Positions 25,489 to 35,344 of a stretch of DNA of 64,000 nt are shown piece by piece. Source of the stretch: Lewinellaceae bacterium (GTDB lineage: Bacteria > Bacteroidota > Bacteroidia > Chitinophagales > Saprospiraceae); the NCBI GenBank assembly GCA_020636375.1, contig JACJXZ010000007.1:124001-188000 (forward strand). The letters are read 5' to 3'. Below the pieces are notes generated by a model. The model saw nothing but the letters and a program-made list of their open reading frames with translations, had not been told where the DNA came from and did not search any database. The position numbers and the translations under genes were made by a program. Positions within the stretch are counted from its first letter, which is position 1. Every line of letters starts with the position of its first letter.

Positions 25489-26730
25489 ATGAAAAGTTTA
25501 CTCAAGATCTCACTAGTCTTGCTAGTGATAGTCCTGTCATCTTGTGGCAGGCGCGAAAACGGCCAGTTGGTCGGAGTCCTCGATCGTCCCGCCTGGCGAG
25601 GCATCAATCCCTTTGGCATGGTTTACGTACCCTCGGGTACGCTGCACATCGGCCCGTCCGACCAGGACGTGAGCAATACCTTTGTGCAGCGGCAGAAAGC
25701 CATCTCCATCCAGGGGTTCTTCATGGACGATACCGAGATCACCAATAATGAGTACCGCCAGTTCGTCTACTGGGTCCGGGATTCCCTGGCTCACGTCTAC
25801 CTCGACCACTACATGGAGACGGAAAGCGGCGATGAACTCATCGATTGGGAATACGAGATCGATTGGGAGGACGAAACCCTGGAGGACCTTTATTATCAGG
25901 GGGACGACCGCTTCGCCGGCCGCAAGGAACTCGACGCCAACAAACTGGTCTTCGAGTACGAATGGTACGACTGGCAAAAAGCAGCCCACGACCACGGCCG
26001 CTCTCCCCGCAATACCTTCATTCAGCGGCGGAAAGCCAAGGTATACCCGGACACCCTGGTCTGGATCCGGGATTTCTCCTACTCCTACAACGAGCCTATG
26101 ACCCGGAATTATTTCTGGCACCCGGCGTTCGACGATTATCCGGTGGTCGGGATAGACTGGAACATGGCGATGGCATTCTGTTACTGGCGGACTAAACTGT
26201 GGGATACTTACGCGAAAACCCGGGGAGACGGGATCAACACCGAAGATTTCCGGTTGCCTACCGAACACGAGTGGGAATATGCCGCTCGCGGCGGCCACGA
26301 CCTGGCACCCTATCCCTGGGGCGGTTACTACGTGCGCAACGCCAAGGGATGCCTGCTGGCCAACTTCAAGCCGGGCCGGGGCAACTACCCGGAAGACGGA
26401 GGGCTGTATACGGTCAAAGCGGACGCCTACTTCCCCAATGACTTCGGCCTGTATAACATGTCGGGCAACGTTGCGGAATGGACCGTGACGGCATACCACG
26501 AAAATGCCTACTCTTTCCTGCATGACCTCAACCCCGATATTCGCTACGATGCAAAGGATGACGACCCGGAAGCTTACAAGCGCAAAGTGATCCGCGGCGG
26601 CTCCTGGAAAGATATCGCTCATTACATGCAGACCGGTACGCGCCACTGGGAGTACCAGGATACGACGAAGTCGTACATCGGGTTCCGTTGCGTACTGACC
26701 TTCCTGGGCCGCTCTATCAATGACTTCTAG
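25489..26730 (+). CDS. gldK: Gliding motility lipoprotein GldK
   Basis: A 413-residue lipoprotein with signal MKSLLKISLVLLVIVLSSC (Cys19 lipidated). The body is a formylglycine-generating-enzyme-like fold: PFGMVYVPSGTLHIGPSD, FFMDDTEITNNEYRQFVYWV, FRLPTEHEWEYAARGG, YNMSGNVAEWT, RGGSWKD. GldK forms, with GldN, the periplasmic ring of the type IX secretion system on the outer membrane. It is the first gene of the gldK-L-M-N set. A hairpin follows the stop, so expression of gldL may be attenuated. Confidence 0.95.
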   Translation: MKSLLKISLVLLVIVLSSCGRRENGQLVGVLDRPAWRGINPFGMVYVPSGTLHIGPSDQDVSNTFVQRQKAISIQGFFMDDTEITNNEYRQFVYWVRDSLAHVYLDHYMETESGDELIDWEYEIDWEDETLEDLYYQGDDRFAGRKELDANKLVFEYEWYDWQKAAHDHGRSPRNTFIQRRKAKVYPDTLVWIRDFSYSYNEPMTRNYFWHPAFDDYPVVGIDWNMAMAFCYWRTKLWDTYAKTRGDGINTEDFRLPTEHEWEYAARGGHDLAPYPWGGYYVRNAKGCLLANFKPGRGNYPEDGGLYTVKADAYFPNDFGLYNMSGNVAEWTVTAYHENAYSFLHDLNPDIRYDAKDDDPEAYKRKVIRGGSWKDIAHYMQTGTRHWEYQDTTKSYIGFRCVLTFLGRSINDF

Positions 26731-26746
26731 CAGGCTTCGGAAGAAA

Positions 26747-26786
26747 GGGCAGGCGCTCTGCACAACGTCCGGCAGAGCGCCCGCCC
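26747..26786 (+). terminator. Hairpin after gldK
   Basis: GGGCAGGCGCTCTGC pairs with GCAGAGCGCCCGCCC around a 10-base loop. A short T-rich stretch (ACTCTTTTCACC) follows, so it could end or attenuate the transcript. Confidence 0.6.
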
Positions 26787-27118
26787 CACTCTTTTCACCG
26801 TGTTTTGACCGTCCTGGCCTTCAGCAACTTCCACTCCATCGATCAGCCGCACCCAAGCCCTGCCCGGGAATTTCAATTTCACGAGGCCTCCTTTCAGGAT
26901 TCTCCGGCAGCATGCACCATCCCTGTTTTTTACCGCTCTTATCTTTGGGAAGATTGTAACTCCTTGAAAACCAAAAGAGAGGCAGGACGGGATAAAAAAA
27001 AGGAAAAATTTTTTAGAGGAGTGTAACCTTTTTATCGGCCTGCATTATACTGGTGGGTTTTCGATCAACCCAAACGAAAAAGATAAATTTAAAAACCTAA
27101 TTTAAAAGAGTACTAAAG
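26787..27118. other. Spacer before gldL
   Basis: 332 bp, becoming AT-rich near gldL (AAAAAAAGGAAAAATTTTTTAG). No gene is seen; it probably holds a leader or a secondary promoter, but no TAnnTTTG match is clear. Confidence 0.45.
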
Positions 27119-27736
27119 ATGAGTTTCTTAAAGTCAAAAGGGTTCAAGTACATTAAAAACCTGATTATCGGCGTTGGCGCCTCGGTGGTTCTTTTGGGCG
27201 CGCTCTTCAAACTGGAGAGCTGGGAAGGCGCTTCGACCATGCTGATCATCGGCCTTTCTGTGGAGGCTTTCATTTTCCTCTTTCTGGGCGTTATCGGCCC
27301 CGAGCCGGATTACTACTGGGATAAGCTCTATCCCGGCCTGAGCGATTACAGCTCCAATATCGCCCCGCTGACCGCCGGCGATATGGGCGCTCCGAACACG
27401 CCGGCGTCCACGCCGCTCAACGGCGAAGTGGTAGAACAACAGCTGGGAGGAATGCTGACCGAATTACAGACCATGTCCAAGAGCCTGTCCTCCCTGAAAG
27501 CCCTCCAGGAAGTGGACTTCTCGGGAACGAGTGACCAGATCAAGGCGATGAACAACTTCTACGCCAAGCTGAATGAGGCTATGGCCGACCTCAGCGACTC
27601 GCTGGAGGACACCAAAGTATACAAGGACCAACTGGCCAACCTGAACCAGAACATCGGTTCGCTGAACAATACCTACAGCCAGCTGAACTCCGTCTATGGA
27701 AATGTCATTTCTGCTATGGCCAGCGTGAAGCAGTAA
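27119..27736 (+). CDS. gldL: Gliding motility protein GldL
   Basis: A 205-residue inner-membrane protein with two helices near the N-terminus (IGVGASVVLLGALFK and STMLIIGLSVEAFIFLFLG) and a cytoplasmic coiled C-terminal part with repeated LNQNIGSLNNTYSQLN-type heptads. A membrane-embedded acidic residue (SVEAF) fits the ion-conducting glutamate of GldL. GldL with GldM forms the proton-driven motor of gliding and type IX secretion. Confidence 0.95.
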   Translation: MSFLKSKGFKYIKNLIIGVGASVVLLGALFKLESWEGASTMLIIGLSVEAFIFLFLGVIGPEPDYYWDKLYPGLSDYSSNIAPLTAGDMGAPNTPASTPLNGEVVEQQLGGMLTELQTMSKSLSSLKALQEVDFSGTSDQIKAMNNFYAKLNEAMADLSDSLEDTKVYKDQLANLNQNIGSLNNTYSQLNSVYGNVISAMASVKQ

Positions 27737-27785
27737 GTTTTGCCGTGTGTTAACCTATTTTTTGAATTTTAAAAAGCTATAAGCA

Positions 27786-29324
27786 ATGTCAATACCTAAG
27801 GAACCGCGGCAGCTTATGATCAACCTCATGTACCTGGTGCTGACGGCGCTGCTGGCGCTGAACATCTCGGCCGAGGTCATGAACGCCTTTTTTACATTGA
27901 ATAAGGGTATTTCTCAAAGTAACGACATCGTCGAAAATACGAACCAGACGCTGCTGAACAACATTCAGAAGCAGGCGGACGCGTATAAGAACGAGAAGAA
28001 TGATCGATTCCTGGCTGACGCAAAGCAAGTAAAGAAGACCGCAGATGAGTTCGTGTCTTACGTCGAAGACCTGAAGAAGGAACTTTTCGACGCCGCCGGC
28101 GGCCCCTCCGAAAAGGACCCGGAGAAGCCGAAGCGGATCAAGGACAAGGACGTGACCACCCGCCTGCTGGTAGGCCTGGAAAACCAAAAAGGCAAGGGGT
28201 ATGAACTGGAGAAAAAAATCCAGGATACCCGGGAACAGCTCATCAAGCTGGTTGGCGACGACCCCTCCGTTGCTGCTGCCATGCCGCTCAACATCGACGA
28301 AGCGGCGGTGAAGCGTTCGGAAAAGAAAGACTGGGTAGAGTACAACTTCTTCCAGATGCCGGTAGCGGCGGTCTTCCCTATCCTGACCAAGTTTCAAAAC
28401 GACGCCAAGGCTTCCTCTACTACCGCCCTCAACTACCTGCTGGGTAAAGTGGCGGGCGAAGACATCAAGTTCGATGCCTTCGAACCGGTAGTCTCCGCCA
28501 GCAAAGGCTATGTGATCCGGGGCGAAAAGTACACCGCTGATGTTTTCCTCAGCGCCTACAGCACGTCCGCCGGCGACAATACTAAAATCTACGTCAACGG
28601 CAACAGCCTGCCGGTACAGGACGGCAAAGGTACTTATGAAGTTACCACCAGCGGCATCGGCACCAAGAAATACAGTGTCCGGATCGATGTGGAAAACCCG
28701 CTGACGGGTGAAGTGAAGTCTTACCCTAAAGAATTCGAGTACGAAGTGGGCGAACGCTCCGTAACTGTCTCCGCCGAAAAGATGAACGTATTCTACATCG
28801 GCGTGGACAACCCGGTAGCCGTTTCCGCTGCGGGTATTTCTTCCAACGACCTGAGCGTTAGCATCAGCGGCGGCGGCGGGTCGATCCGCGGCTCCGGCTC
28901 CAACTACATCGTTACCGTGAGCACCCCGGGCGAATGCCGGGTGAACGTGAGCGGCGGCGGCCTGCGCGACAGCAAGGTCTTCCGCGTGAAGCGCATCCCC
29001 GACCCGGTCGCCCGCCTGAGTAAATCCCAGGGTGGCGCAATGGGGAACGGAGAATTCAAAGCCCAGGGCGGCGTCGGCGCCTTCCTGGATAACTTCGACT
29101 TCGACGCCACCTGTACCATTCAGGGTTACAAACTGGTATATGTCGCCGCCCGCCAGGACCCCGTCGAGGTCGTCAACGGCGGTGCCCGCTACAATGACGC
29201 CGCCCGCCGACTGGTCAACAAGGCCAAGCCGGGCGACATCTACTACTTCGATGACGTGAAAGCGCGCTGCCCCGGCGATAACGTGGGCCGCCCGATCAAC
29301 TCCATGGTATTCAAGATCCAGTAA
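27786..29324 (+). CDS. gldM: Gliding motility protein GldM
   Basis: A 512-residue protein: short cytoplasmic lead, one membrane helix (LMINLMYLVLTALLALNISAE), then a periplasmic helical and beta-rich rod (residues about 50-512) with GldM segments such as FNAFFTLNKGISQSN and ERSVTVSAEKMNVFYIGVDN. It turns with GldL and drives the GldKN ring. It is 50 bp from gldL and presumably on the same transcript. A strong terminator-like hairpin follows. Confidence 0.95.
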   Translation: MSIPKEPRQLMINLMYLVLTALLALNISAEVMNAFFTLNKGISQSNDIVENTNQTLLNNIQKQADAYKNEKNDRFLADAKQVKKTADEFVSYVEDLKKELFDAAGGPSEKDPEKPKRIKDKDVTTRLLVGLENQKGKGYELEKKIQDTREQLIKLVGDDPSVAAAMPLNIDEAAVKRSEKKDWVEYNFFQMPVAAVFPILTKFQNDAKASSTTALNYLLGKVAGEDIKFDAFEPVVSASKGYVIRGEKYTADVFLSAYSTSAGDNTKIYVNGNSLPVQDGKGTYEVTTSGIGTKKYSVRIDVENPLTGEVKSYPKEFEYEVGERSVTVSAEKMNVFYIGVDNPVAVSAAGISSNDLSVSISGGGGSIRGSGSNYIVTVSTPGECRVNVSGGGLRDSKVFRVKRIPDPVARLSKSQGGAMGNGEFKAQGGVGAFLDNFDFDATCTIQGYKLVYVAARQDPVEVVNGGARYNDAARRLVNKAKPGDIYYFDDVKARCPGDNVGRPINSMVFKIQ

Positions 29325-29336
29325 CCTGGACGTCAT

Positions 29337-29384
29337 ATTACAGCCCGCCGCCTCGGCAACGGCCGTTTTCCGGCGGGCTGTAAT
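29337..29384 (+). terminator. Terminator-like hairpin after gldM
   Basis: ATTACAGCCCGCCG pairs perfectly with CGGCGGGCTGTAAT around a 20-base loop. It lies 12 bp after the gldM stop and before gldN. Confidence 0.75.
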
Positions 29385-29729
29385 CCATTTTTGCCGGGCA
29401 GCGCATAATAGCAGGCCCGGCATAACCGTTTGAATAGTAAGCCGTTTGGAAAGCTGGTAAGGCCGATTGGAAGGAGTGCCCTTTTTCAGCCGGAAATCAT
29501 TTGCCATACCCAGGAATGAACTCCTTTCCATAAAATACCAGCCCCGCTGCGCGCAGCAGCCTCCGGCAACCCTGGCAGTGCGAAAAGAAGGTAATGTGGT
29601 GTTAACTTGCTGCTTTATTTCTCCCTTTCCTGATAAAAGCAGTAATTTTCGCGCTCCGTTTGGTTTTTTCGAAATCAAGTTCGGCCGTGCATTTTTTATT
29701 TTAACATTTAAAGATTTAAAAAATCAGCC
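29385..29729. other. Spacer between gldM and gldN
   Basis: 345 bp without a gene. The last 60 bp are AT-rich and may hold the leader of gldN. Confidence 0.45.
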
Positions 29730-30599
29730 ATGAAGATCGCTCTGAAACTGCTAGGTTTAGTTTTGTCGATGTTTTTCCTTGCCACCGGCCCGGGAACAGC
29801 GCAAACCCCGGAAAACATCATTATGACAGAATCCGGAGACCTCAATGCCGACCGGCCCCTCGATGATATCGTCGAAAAGCGCCTCACCGTCGAACGGCGG
29901 GTGCTGCCCTACGATCCTATCCGCGAGGCGGACATTTTCTGGGAAAAGCGTATCTGGCGCGTGATTGACGTACGTGAGAAAATGAACCTGCCTTTCGCCT
30001 ATCCCGAACGCCCGTTTTTTACCATCCTGATGGACGCCGCCGAATCCGGCGAAATCACCGTCTACAGCACCGAGGATGATAAGTTCTCCATCCCTTTGAC
30101 CCCGGATGAAGTAGCCTCCATGGGTGCCAGCGTGGACACCATCGCTACCGTAGACCCCGAAACTTACGAAGAGACGTATCAGATCGTCCGCAACGAAGTC
30201 AACCCGCAGGACGTGAAGCGCTTCCGCGTCAAGGAAATCTGGTTCTTCGACGAGGAGACCTCCACCCTCCAGGTGCGCATTCTGGGCATCGCGCCGCTGA
30301 TCGAAGAATACGACGACAACGGCAACTTCAAGTACGAACGCCCCATGTTCTGGGTATACTACCCGGAAGCCCGGGAGGTGCTCGCCCGCGAACGCGTCTT
30401 CAACGTCGGCAACGACAGCAGCCCGATGACCTTCGAAGACATCTTCGAAATGCGCTTCTTCTCCAGCTATATTTATAAAGAATCCAACGTGTTTGACCGC
30501 CGCCTGGAAGATTACCTCTCCGGCGTCGACCTGCTCATGGAAGCGGATAAGATCAAACAGGAGATTTTCAACTTCGAACACGACCTTTGGTCATATTGA
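29730..30599 (+). CDS. gldN: Gliding motility protein GldN
   Basis: A 289-residue secreted protein with a signal peptide (KLLGLVLSMFFLATGPGTA). The mature part shows READIFWEKRIWRVIDVREKMN, IWFFDEETSTLQVRILGIAP and a MFWVYYPEAREVLARE tail, as in GldN/PorN. It binds GldK to form the outer-membrane ring of the type IX secretion system. It sits 405 bp from gldM, with its own terminator afterwards. Confidence 0.95.
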   Translation: MKIALKLLGLVLSMFFLATGPGTAQTPENIIMTESGDLNADRPLDDIVEKRLTVERRVLPYDPIREADIFWEKRIWRVIDVREKMNLPFAYPERPFFTILMDAAESGEITVYSTEDDKFSIPLTPDEVASMGASVDTIATVDPETYEETYQIVRNEVNPQDVKRFRVKEIWFFDEETSTLQVRILGIAPLIEEYDDNGNFKYERPMFWVYYPEAREVLARERVFNVGNDSSPMTFEDIFEMRFFSSYIYKESNVFDRRLEDYLSGVDLLMEADKIKQEIFNFEHDLWSY

Positions 30600-30746
30600 T
30601 GCTTTCGGGCGCGAGAGTATAGTGTAGTATACGCTGCGCCCAGCCCTTTCGTTCAGGGCAGAGCACCAACTTTTGCTGACTTCCGGGCAGGGGAAATCCT
30701 CCGCCCGGCTCCGGCTCCTGCCCGGGCAGGCGAACTGCCTGGCTGC

Positions 30747-30787
30747 AAAAGGGCCAAGCTGAATGAATCCTTCGGCTTGGCCCTTTT
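30747..30787 (+). terminator. Intrinsic terminator after gldN
   Basis: AAAAGGGCCAAGC pairs perfectly with GCTTGGCCCTTTT, 147 bp after the gldN stop. Confidence 0.8.
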
Positions 30788-31051
30788 GATATTTCGTCAG
30801 CAAGGCTTCCTTGGCAAGAAGCTGTTTGATGCCTTTTTTTGGACACTCCCGCATGGCTGATGAACTTTCGTCTCGCCGGAACATAACCAGAACTGCCCCT
30901 CCATTTCCCCTATTCTCCGTATCTTGCTCCCGCCCCATCCATCCGAAACAAAACAAAAGACACAGCAGTTTGAACAGGCCCTCCGCCTGTGGCCCCGTAC
31001 ATCGCACACAACCTCCAGCCACAGGCGGACAGCCACAAAGCCCACTGCCCT
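30788..31051. other. Intergenic region before the second M1 peptidase
   Basis: Contains a hairpin at about 30984-31029 (CCGCCTGTGG / CCACAGGCGG), otherwise no gene. It directly precedes the M1 start. Confidence 0.5.
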
Positions 31052-33019
31052 ATGCCTCCAAAACCCTTCCTCCTCTTCTGCTTCCTCCTTTGGGGATGCC
31101 GCCCGGCCTTCTCCCAGCTCTCCCCCCGCACCGCCAGCTACGACATCCAGGTGCGCCTCGACACCGCCGAAAAGAAACTCTACGGCAGGCAGGCCCTGCA
31201 CTGGGCCAACCCCTCCGCCGACACCGTCCGTGAGCTGCAGTACCACCTCTACCTCAACGCCTTCCGCAACTCGGAGTCCACCTTTATGCGGGAGGCGGGC
31301 AACTTCGGCTTTATGATCGACGCCATGCGGGAAAACTGCGGATGGGGGTGGACGGAAGTGCAGCGCATCACCGACGGCGACGGCAACCGCCTCGCAATGG
31401 AGTACATCGCCCCCGACGATGGCAACCCCGCCGACCGCACCGTGCTGCGCGTGCCGCTGGCCCGCCCGGTACTGCCCGGCGGCACCATCCGGGCAGAACT
31501 GGAATGGACAAGCCAAATACCCCGCGCCGCCGCCCGTACCGGCTACAACCAGGACTACTACTTCCTGGCGCAGTGGTTCCCCAAGGTGGGGGTGTACGAG
31601 CCGGCGGGCATGCGCTTCGCCCAGGCGGGCCAGTGGAACTGCCACCAGTACCACGCCGAGGGGGAGTACTATTCCGATTTTGGCGTGTATAATGTGGCCA
31701 TCACCCTGCCGGCGGGCTTTACCGTCGGGGCGAGCGGGGTGCTGCAGGGAGTGGAAGAACAGGGAGGTGAAAAAACCTGGGCCTTCCGGGCGGAGGACGT
31801 GATCGACTTCACCTGGGCGGCCTCGCCCCATTTTAAAGAAATAAAGGAAACCCACAACGGCGTACAGCTTCGCCTGCTGGCCTACCCCTACCACGAACAC
31901 CTGGCGGAGCGCTATTTCAGGGTGATAAAATTCGCCATGGACTTCTGCGGCAGCCGCTTCGGGCCCTACCCCTATCCCGGGCTCACCATCGTCGACCCGC
32001 CCCTCCACGGCATGTTCTCTTCGGCCATGGAATACCCGACGCTGATCTCTACGGCCAACCTCTGCTTCCTGCCGGCGAGCGTCCGGACGTCGGAGCTGCT
32101 GCTGGCGCACGAGTTCGTCCACCAGTACTTTATGCAGATGGTGGCCAGCAACGAGCAGGAAGAGCCCTGGCTGGACGAAGGCATCACCAACTACTACGAG
32201 GCCCGCATCATGGACGAGCTGTTCGGCCCGCAATCCTCCACCGTCGACTGGCTGGGCTTCCGGATGGGCAACCTGGAGTCCAACCGGGGCGAGTTCTTCG
32301 GGCTGGACAACCCGCAGATCGCCGACTACGGCCGTTTCAGCTGGCAGTTCCCGGAGGGCAGCGGCCATGCCATCTCCTACAGCAAGACCACCCTCTGGCT
32401 GCGCACCCTCGAAGGGCTGCTGGGCACGGAGGCGCTGGATGAGGTGATGGGCGCCTATTTCCGGCGCTGGAAATTCCGCCACCCCTGCGGGCAGGATTTT
32501 ATCGACGTAGTCAATGAGGAGGTGGCCAAAAAATTCGGCAACCGCTTCGGCGAGAACATGGACTGGTTCTTCGGCCAGGTGCTGTACAGCACGGAGCTGT
32601 GCGATTATGCGGTAGCGTCCATCGCCAATACGCCCGTCGCGCCGCCGGCGGGCATCTTTGAGGAAACGGAAGATTGCGTCCGGCCGGAAGGCAAAGGCGA
32701 ACCCCGTTTCCGGGCAAGTGTCATCGTACACCGCCTGGAAGGGCTGTACTTCCCGGTGGAAGTGCGGATAACGTTCGAAGACGGCCAAACGATTACCGAG
32801 CAATGGGACGGGAAAGCGCGCAGCCGGGAATTCGTCTACGAGGGGCGGGGCCGGGCCGTCGCCGCCGAAATAGACCCGGAGCGCCGGATTTGCCTCGACA
32901 AGAATTTTATCAACAACAGCCGGGCCGTGGCCCCACAGAAGACGGGGGTTCGGAAATATTTTTTACAATTCCTTTTTTGGATGCAGAATGCTATGCAGGG
33001 TTTGAGTATGTTGGTGTGA
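31052..33019 (+). CDS. M1 family metallopeptidase, secreted
   Basis: A 655-residue protein with an N-terminal signal (MPPKPFLLFCFLLWGCRPAFS). The zinc motif is HEFVHQYF with the second glutamate ligand in WLDEGITNYYEARIMDELFG; MFSSAMEYPTLI occupies the GAMEN-loop position. The first part is a beta-sandwich (SYDIQVRLDTAEKKLYGRQALHW). It is a relative of the M1 protein at 10874 but clearly different in sequence. It probably works in the periplasm or at the surface. The start at 31052 (M22 of the longest frame) gives the signal peptide. Confidence 0.87.
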   Translation: MPPKPFLLFCFLLWGCRPAFSQLSPRTASYDIQVRLDTAEKKLYGRQALHWANPSADTVRELQYHLYLNAFRNSESTFMREAGNFGFMIDAMRENCGWGWTEVQRITDGDGNRLAMEYIAPDDGNPADRTVLRVPLARPVLPGGTIRAELEWTSQIPRAAARTGYNQDYYFLAQWFPKVGVYEPAGMRFAQAGQWNCHQYHAEGEYYSDFGVYNVAITLPAGFTVGASGVLQGVEEQGGEKTWAFRAEDVIDFTWAASPHFKEIKETHNGVQLRLLAYPYHEHLAERYFRVIKFAMDFCGSRFGPYPYPGLTIVDPPLHGMFSSAMEYPTLISTANLCFLPASVRTSELLLAHEFVHQYFMQMVASNEQEEPWLDEGITNYYEARIMDELFGPQSSTVDWLGFRMGNLESNRGEFFGLDNPQIADYGRFSWQFPEGSGHAISYSKTTLWLRTLEGLLGTEALDEVMGAYFRRWKFRHPCGQDFIDVVNEEVAKKFGNRFGENMDWFFGQVLYSTELCDYAVASIANTPVAPPAGIFEETEDCVRPEGKGEPRFRASVIVHRLEGLYFPVEVRITFEDGQTITEQWDGKARSREFVYEGRGRAVAAEIDPERRICLDKNFINNSRAVAPQKTGVRKYFLQFLFWMQNAMQGLSMLV

Positions 33020-33028
33020 AGGAAGGGG

Positions 33029-33107
33029 CGAAATGGATGGAAATACATGGAAACATGTAGAAATACATGGAAATACATGGAAATACATGGAAATACATGG
33101 AAATACC
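33029..33107. repeat. Tandem array of AAATACATGG (10 bp)
   Basis: About six copies, some varied (AAACATGTAG), directly after the M1 gene and before the next start. Confidence 0.85.
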
Positions 33108-33138
33108 AACTTAGGTTTCTAATCCATTGATCAAGAGT

Positions 33139-34023
33139 ATGATTGTCATAACGGCATACACCCAGGGATGGAACGCGGTATTCCGCAACGGCAGGATGTG
33201 GCTGGCGCTGTACCTGTTTAACCTGCTGCTGGCCCTGTTGGCCGCTCTGCCCTTTTCCGGGTACCTGAGCAGGACGATCGGGTCGTCGCTGGCAGCGGAG
33301 GGTAGCCCGGGCGGCTTCGATTATACCTTGTTCAACGACTGGTTGCGGGAATACGGGCAGGGGCTGGCGCCGATCCTCGACGCCTCGTTGGGCTTTCTCC
33401 TGCTGTACCTCCTGCTTTCGGTATTTCTGATGGGGGGCATCCTGCTGGTTTTCCTCCAATTTGCCGAGCCCTTCCGGTGGGGCATTTTCTGGCGGGGCTG
33501 CCCCCGCTTTTTCTGGCGGTTGTTGCGGCTGACGGTTTATTTCCTGCTTGTCCAGGCCGCCGTGCTCAGCCTGTTCGGCCTGTTGTTTTACCTAACCACC
33601 GGAGGCTTCGCCATCTTTGAGATGGAAACGGAGATGGAGCTGGTACAGCCGTTGTATTATCTCCTGCCTGTTTACCTGCTGGTCGCCGTCCTGGTGTTTA
33701 TGGTTCAGGATTACGCCAAGATACACGTCGTGCAGGAGGATCGCAAATGGCTGGCCCGGCCTCTGCGGCAGGCGTTCGGGCTGGTGTTCCGCAACTTCGG
33801 GTCCTTCTTTTTATTGTACCTGCTCAATATCGCCACCCTGCTGCTGCTTTTCGGCATTTACTGGTGGGGGAGCGGCCCGCTTTCTTCCGCCGGGAGCCCC
33901 GCCCTGTTGTTCCTCTGGGGGCAGCTCTTCATTTTCGGGCGGGTTGGCCTGCGCCTGCTCAACCTGGCCAGCGCGGCATACCTCTATCACCGGGCGGTTC
34001 AGCATTCCGGAACTGAAGCATAG
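33139..34023 (+). CDS. Polytopic membrane protein of unknown function
   Basis: A 294-residue protein with about five to six membrane helices separated by short loops, e.g. LALYLFNLLLALLAALPFSG, LLLYLLLSVFLMGGILLVFL, YYLLPVYLLVAVLVFMVQDYAK. It resembles integral membrane proteins of the DUF4013/permease-like type, but I recognise no specific family. The ATG at 33139 is taken; a TTG at 33127 is possible. It lies alone between M1 and ddl. Confidence 0.65.
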   Translation: MIVITAYTQGWNAVFRNGRMWLALYLFNLLLALLAALPFSGYLSRTIGSSLAAEGSPGGFDYTLFNDWLREYGQGLAPILDASLGFLLLYLLLSVFLMGGILLVFLQFAEPFRWGIFWRGCPRFFWRLLRLTVYFLLVQAAVLSLFGLLFYLTTGGFAIFEMETEMELVQPLYYLLPVYLLVAVLVFMVQDYAKIHVVQEDRKWLARPLRQAFGLVFRNFGSFFLLYLLNIATLLLLFGIYWWGSGPLSSAGSPALLFLWGQLFIFGRVGLRLLNLASAAYLYHRAVQHSGTEA

Positions 34024-34202
34024 ATGTTCGTCTTCGACAAACCTGCCCGACAGGTTGTGCCATTCCAAAAAGCAGGATAAATTTACTTTTATCAAGCTCC
34101 GTATTGTGAATAGGTTGCCTTAAAGCATATTATACAGTCCTTCGCAAAATCCGGGTTTGCCGGCATAGTTGCCTTCCACGCCTTCCGCCTTCCCCCTTCC
34201 GC

Positions 34203-35270
34203 CTACTCCCTCCAGCTTGTCTTCAAAGCCTTCCGCGCTTCGTGGCGGCTGATCGCCAGGTGTATGAGCCGCGTGATCAATTCGGTGTAGGAGACGCCCG
34301 CCTCCTCCCACAGGGCGGGATACATGCTGATGTTGGTAAAGCCCGGCAGGGTATTGACCTCGTTGACGTACACCTTGCCCCGGGCGGTGAGGAACATATC
34401 TACGCGGGAGAGCACCTCACAGTTCAGGGCCTGGTAGGCGCGGATGGCCGTTGTGCGCAGGCGCTCCAGTTCGTCTTCGCTCACCTCGGCCGGTATCATC
34501 AGCTTGGCGGCGTCCGGGCTTTCGTATTTGGCGTCGAAGGAGTACTCCTCGGCCGTCACCACTTCGCCCACTTTGGAGGCTTTCGGGTATTCGTTGCCGA
34601 GCACGGCGCACTCCAGTTCCCTGCCGTGGATCATCTCCTCGATGATCACCTTGGTATCGTACTGGAAAGCATCGGCGATGGCGGCATCGAACTGATCTTT
34701 CGTTTTGACCTTGTGCACGCCGACGGAAGACCCCATATTGGCCGGCTTGACGAAGATGGGGCTGCCCAGCTGTTCCGTCAGTTGCCCGTAATCCAGGGTA
34801 TCCCGTTGGTGGGCGTAGGCAACCACCCCCCGGGCCACGTTCAGCCCCGCTTCCCGGAGTACCCGTTTTGCCAGGTCCTTATCCATAGCCACCGAAGAGC
34901 CCAGCACGTCGGGCCCGACGAAGGGCAGGCCCAGGATGCGCAGCAGGCCCTGTATGGTGCCGTCTTCCCCCTGCGGCCCGTGCAGGATGAGGAAAATAAC
35001 CTCCGGCTGCTCGATGGGCTGCTGGTTGTCGAGGCGGATGACCTGGCCGGTTTCGTTGCCCGGCGCCAGGGCCAGCTGCGGCCCTTCCGCCGGGACAAAC
35101 TTGCCCAGCTGGCTTTCCTCCTGCAGGCGCCAGCGGCCCTGCCGGTCGATGCCCACCAGGGTGACCCGGAAGAGGCTCCGGTCGATGGCGCGCAGGATAT
35201 TTTTGGCCGAACGCACGGAAATCTCGTGTTCGGGAGATTTGCCGCCGCAGATGAGGGTTACATTCTTCAC
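34203..35270 (-). CDS. ddl: D-alanine--D-alanine ligase
   Basis: A 355-residue ATP-grasp enzyme that makes D-Ala-D-Ala for peptidoglycan. Signatures are the N-terminal VKNVTLICGGKSPEHEISVRS, HGPQGEDGTIQGLLRILGLP, KPANMGSSVGVHKVK in the ATP site, and YVNEVNTLPGFTNISMYP for the C-terminal substrate site. A GTG start at 35270 is chosen because the family begins at this point; the upstream ATG frame reads through a hairpin. The protein lies downstream of that hairpin (35286-35344), which might regulate it. Confidence 0.94.
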   Translation of the reverse strand: MKNVTLICGGKSPEHEISVRSAKNILRAIDRSLFRVTLVGIDRQGRWRLQEESQLGKFVPAEGPQLALAPGNETGQVIRLDNQQPIEQPEVIFLILHGPQGEDGTIQGLLRILGLPFVGPDVLGSSVAMDKDLAKRVLREAGLNVARGVVAYAHQRDTLDYGQLTEQLGSPIFVKPANMGSSVGVHKVKTKDQFDAAIADAFQYDTKVIIEEMIHGRELECAVLGNEYPKASKVGEVVTAEEYSFDAKYESPDAAKLMIPAEVSEDELERLRTTAIRAYQALNCEVLSRVDMFLTARGKVYVNEVNTLPGFTNISMYPALWEEAGVSYTELITRLIHLAISRHEARKALKTSWRE

Positions 35271-35285
35271 CGTCTTTGTTGTTTT

Positions 35286-35344
35286 GGGATGAAAAGGAAC
35301 TGCCCCGGCTGGCGGGAATTCCAAGGGGCAGTTCCTTTTATCCC
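35286..35344. terminator. Long hairpin upstream of ddl
   Basis: GGGATGAAAAGGAACTGCCC and its complement (GGGGCAGTTCCTTTTATCCC) form a stem of about 20 bp around an 18-base loop, 16 bp before the ddl start on the minus strand. It could be a leader attenuator. Confidence 0.6.

Noticed and set aside
27789..32803. Long minus-strand ORFs (629 and 668 aa) opposite gldM and the M1 peptidase
   Set aside because: Shadows of GldM and M1; composition (Val, His, Asp rich) is typical for antisense translation of GC-rich codons.
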